A stretch of DNA of 64,000 nt, taken from the NCBI GenBank assembly GCA_020638995.1, contig JACKHM010000002.1, forward strand, positions 744,001 to 808,000. The letters run 5' to 3'. The translations under genes and the position numbers were made by a program. The stretch's first letter is position 1, and each line of letters begins with the position of its first letter. The notes below the pieces were generated by a model. It was not told the DNA's origin, did no database searches, and saw only the letters and a program-made list of their open reading frames with translations. The stretch comes from Planctomycetaceae bacterium (GTDB taxonomy: Bacteria; Planctomycetota; Planctomycetia; Pirellulales; Pirellulaceae). Shown here one piece after another: positions 62,369 through 64,000 of this stretch.

Positions 62369-64000
62369 ATGCTCGACTCGATCATGGGAAACCTGAGTGG
62401 GTTCGTCCTCCGCAGCTTAACGGCAAGCTTCTTAGCGTTATTGCTGGTGTCTGACGCGAGCGCACAGCCGTCCCTGCCCGCGGGAGCAAAAGCATACCAA
62501 CTTCGCCATCGCGATGCAGCGGACATCGCGCCGCAACTTCGCACGATGCTGTCGGGAATCGGAGAAGGCTCGAGTGTCTATGTCGACAAAGAGTTGAATC
62601 GTTTGGTCGTACAGGGATCAGCTCAATCGCAGCAAATTGCGGCAGATCTGGTCGGGGCGCTCGATCAACCCACAGTCGCTGCAACCATTGTGCCTCCGAT
62701 CGCAGTCGCTCGAGCCTACCAAGCCGGTAGTCAGGACCCAAGGCAGCTTGCTCAAGCCTTGCAAAAGCAGTTTCCGTCTGCTCGCATCGAAGCAGACGTG
62801 CGCACCGGGCAAGTCGTCGCCCTAGCGCCCGCGCCAACGCAGCGTCAGATCGCATCCGTCTTAGCGAGCTCCAATGCACGCCCAGCAACACCGGTTGGAC
62901 AACCTGCCAAACCGCAAGGCTATCAACTTCAAAACAGGACTTGGCGCGAATTCGAATCGCAATTGCGACAGATGTGGGGTCAACGCTTAGCCCTATCTAC
63001 GACTCAAAGCGGTGAACTTGCGAGTATTGTGCTGGCCACATCGACTGGTCCTCGCTCCGTGATGCAGATCGACCGTCGCACGAACTTTATCAGTTTCGAC
63101 ATCGCTGGCAGCGAAGCTCACATATGGGAGCAAGTCGCACGAGCGATCGACCTTCCACGCGATACGACCGAGCTGACGCAACTGGTTACCGTTCATGATG
63201 CTGATCCCGACCAAGTACAGCGAGCGGTGGCCTTGGTTCAGGCTACATCGCCAATTGCTGCAGGCGACGAGAACGCCACGGCAACAGTACAACTCGGGAC
63301 CGGAAATCGGGCGCGTTGGGGTGGAGACTTGGTAGCGAATCTGTTTCAACCGGAGGCTCAAGCCGGTAACGAGCAAGCTCAGCAGCCACCAGCTCCAGTA
63401 CCGGGCGGCGAATCGCAGGTTGACGGTGACGAAGATGGTTCGGGACTTATCGGTCCGGTTCAAATAGAGTTCCTGGAGGGCATGGACGCGATCATGATCC
63501 GAGGGCACAAACGCGATGTCGAACGCGTGCGAAAGATCATCGAAGACATTGAACGGCTGAGCCAAGAGACGCAACCGTTGGTTGAAGTTTATCCGCTGGA
63601 GTTCGTAAACAGCCAAGCGGTCACGACGCTGGTCACCGAATTGTACGACGAGATACTTTCGCCTCGACAAGGCCAAGTCAGCATTCGAGCGTTGGTCGAA
63701 CCGAACGCAATTTTGTTGATTGGCCGCGAAGAGAGCGTCGCAGTCGTGAAGGACCTAATTGTGAAGTTGGACCGACCGATGGCGCCTTCGAGCCAATTTC
63801 AAGTGCTTCGTCTCAAGCACGTCTCGGCGATCGATGCAGAGACCGCCGTACGGAACTTCTTTGTCGAACGGCCGGGATCGGGTACGGACCTGCGTGCTGG
63901 CTTGGGAACGAGGGTTCAGGTTATCGCGGATTACCGCACGAACACGTTGATCGTGCAAGCAAGTCCCAGGGATCTGGGCGAAGTTAAACGATTGATCGAA
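62369..64000 (+). CDS. gspD: Secretin GspD-like N-domain region (3' end outside the window)
   Basis: The frame runs open to the end of the window, so the gene is partial. The start is uncertain among ATGs at 62354, 62369 and 62384; all lead into a signal peptide (SGFVLRSLTASFLALLLVSDASAQ). At least five N1-type units are visible: AYQLRHRDAADIAPQLRTML, ARAYQAGSQDPRQLAQALQ, VTVHDADPDQVQRAVALVQ, VYPLEFVNSQAVTTLVTEL and LRLKHVSAIDAETAVRNFF. The pore domain would lie beyond base 64000. It should be the outer-membrane channel of this secretion locus. A 269-base gap separates it from the preceding gene. Confidence 0.8.
   Translation, partial: MLDSIMGNLSGFVLRSLTASFLALLLVSDASAQPSLPAGAKAYQLRHRDAADIAPQLRTMLSGIGEGSSVYVDKELNRLVVQGSAQSQQIAADLVGALDQPTVAATIVPPIAVARAYQAGSQDPRQLAQALQKQFPSARIEADVRTGQVVALAPAPTQRQIASVLASSNARPATPVGQPAKPQGYQLQNRTWREFESQLRQMWGQRLALSTTQSGELASIVLATSTGPRSVMQIDRRTNFISFDIAGSEAHIWEQVARAIDLPRDTTELTQLVTVHDADPDQVQRAVALVQATSPIAAGDENATATVQLGTGNRARWGGDLVANLFQPEAQAGNEQAQQPPAPVPGGESQVDGDEDGSGLIGPVQIEFLEGMDAIMIRGHKRDVERVRKIIEDIERLSQETQPLVEVYPLEFVNSQAVTTLVTELYDEILSPRQGQVSIRALVEPNAILLIGREESVAVVKDLIVKLDRPMAPSSQFQVLRLKHVSAIDAETAVRNFFVERPGSGTDLRAGLGTRVQVIADYRTNTLIVQASPRDLGEVKRLIE

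Noticed and set aside
1..64000. tRNA, rRNA, CRISPR, insertion sequence or prophage
   Set aside because: I looked through intergenic parts for cloverleaf arms, regularly spaced repeats, terminal inverted repeats with transposase and integrase genes, and saw none.

Overview
The window looks like chromosomal DNA of a planctomycete, probably of the Pirellulales type. Supporting signs are the secreted 'DWPNWRGPNRNG'-type PQQ-propeller protein, DUF1570 and other HExxH secreted proteins, a MoxR/DUF58/BatA/DUF4159 operon with very long coiled-coil partners, a receptor-like Ser/Thr kinase with a beta-helix sensor, a Cys-rich exported protein, a DUF447 gene next to pabBA, and a type II secretion cluster with unusual fusions. 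This assignment is an inference from gene content; no rRNA is present. I found no tRNA, rRNA, CRISPR array, insertion sequence or phage gene.

Layout. 1-3499 (+): the 3' part of a multihaem cytochrome c, an outer-membrane barrel candidate and a Cys-rich exported protein. 3691-7848 (-): a membrane Ser/Thr kinase and an exported NlpC/P60-like protein. 8366-23143 (-): an eight-gene, tightly overlapped operon reading TPR/zinc-peptidase, DUF4159, MoxR ATPase, DUF58, BatA-like VWA protein, 1265-aa coiled-coil membrane protein, VWA/GATase-like membrane protein, caspase-like protein. 23426-25195 (+): a PhoR-type histidine kinase without a response regulator beside it. 25274-29257 (-): a tandem DUF3467 protein followed by a three-part AmmeMemoRadiSam fusion (radical SAM + AMMECR1 + MEMO1) whose start codon touches a 13-bp inverted repeat. 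29528-32218 (+): a PQQ-like propeller protein and a Tat-exported Gfo/Idh/MocA oxidoreductase. 32334-38138 (-): dcd with a small membrane protein, nth, a CehA/McbA-type metallohydrolase, an Ldh2-type dehydrogenase and trmL. 38328-42928 (+): ispG, a lipoprotein zinc peptidase, an enolase-superfamily enzyme and a MetE core-domain protein. 42925-46976 (-): a DUF1570 peptidase, pabB, pabA and DUF447, all overlapping or abutting. 47233-64000 (+): a pseudopilus/type II secretion locus: secretin-N-domain repeat protein, Spy-like protein, gspE, F, G, H, I, J, K, a PilM-PilN fusion, a PilO-Ig-PilP/GspC-like fusion, and a secretin gene cut off by the window end.

How parts work together. The secretion locus holds motor, platform, five pseudopilins and the assembly-platform proteins, preceded by a secretin-like protein without a visible pore domain. 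The MoxR operon pairs an AAA+ chaperone with VWA/DUF58 clients and ends with a predicted caspase-fold peptidase. pabB-pabA make 4-aminobenzoate precursor for folate or methanopterin, and the DUF447 neighbour leans toward C1 metabolism. Several unusual fusions (AmmeMemoRadiSam, PilM-PilN, PilO-Ig-PilP) and the repeated N1-module protein are the best candidates for new biology.
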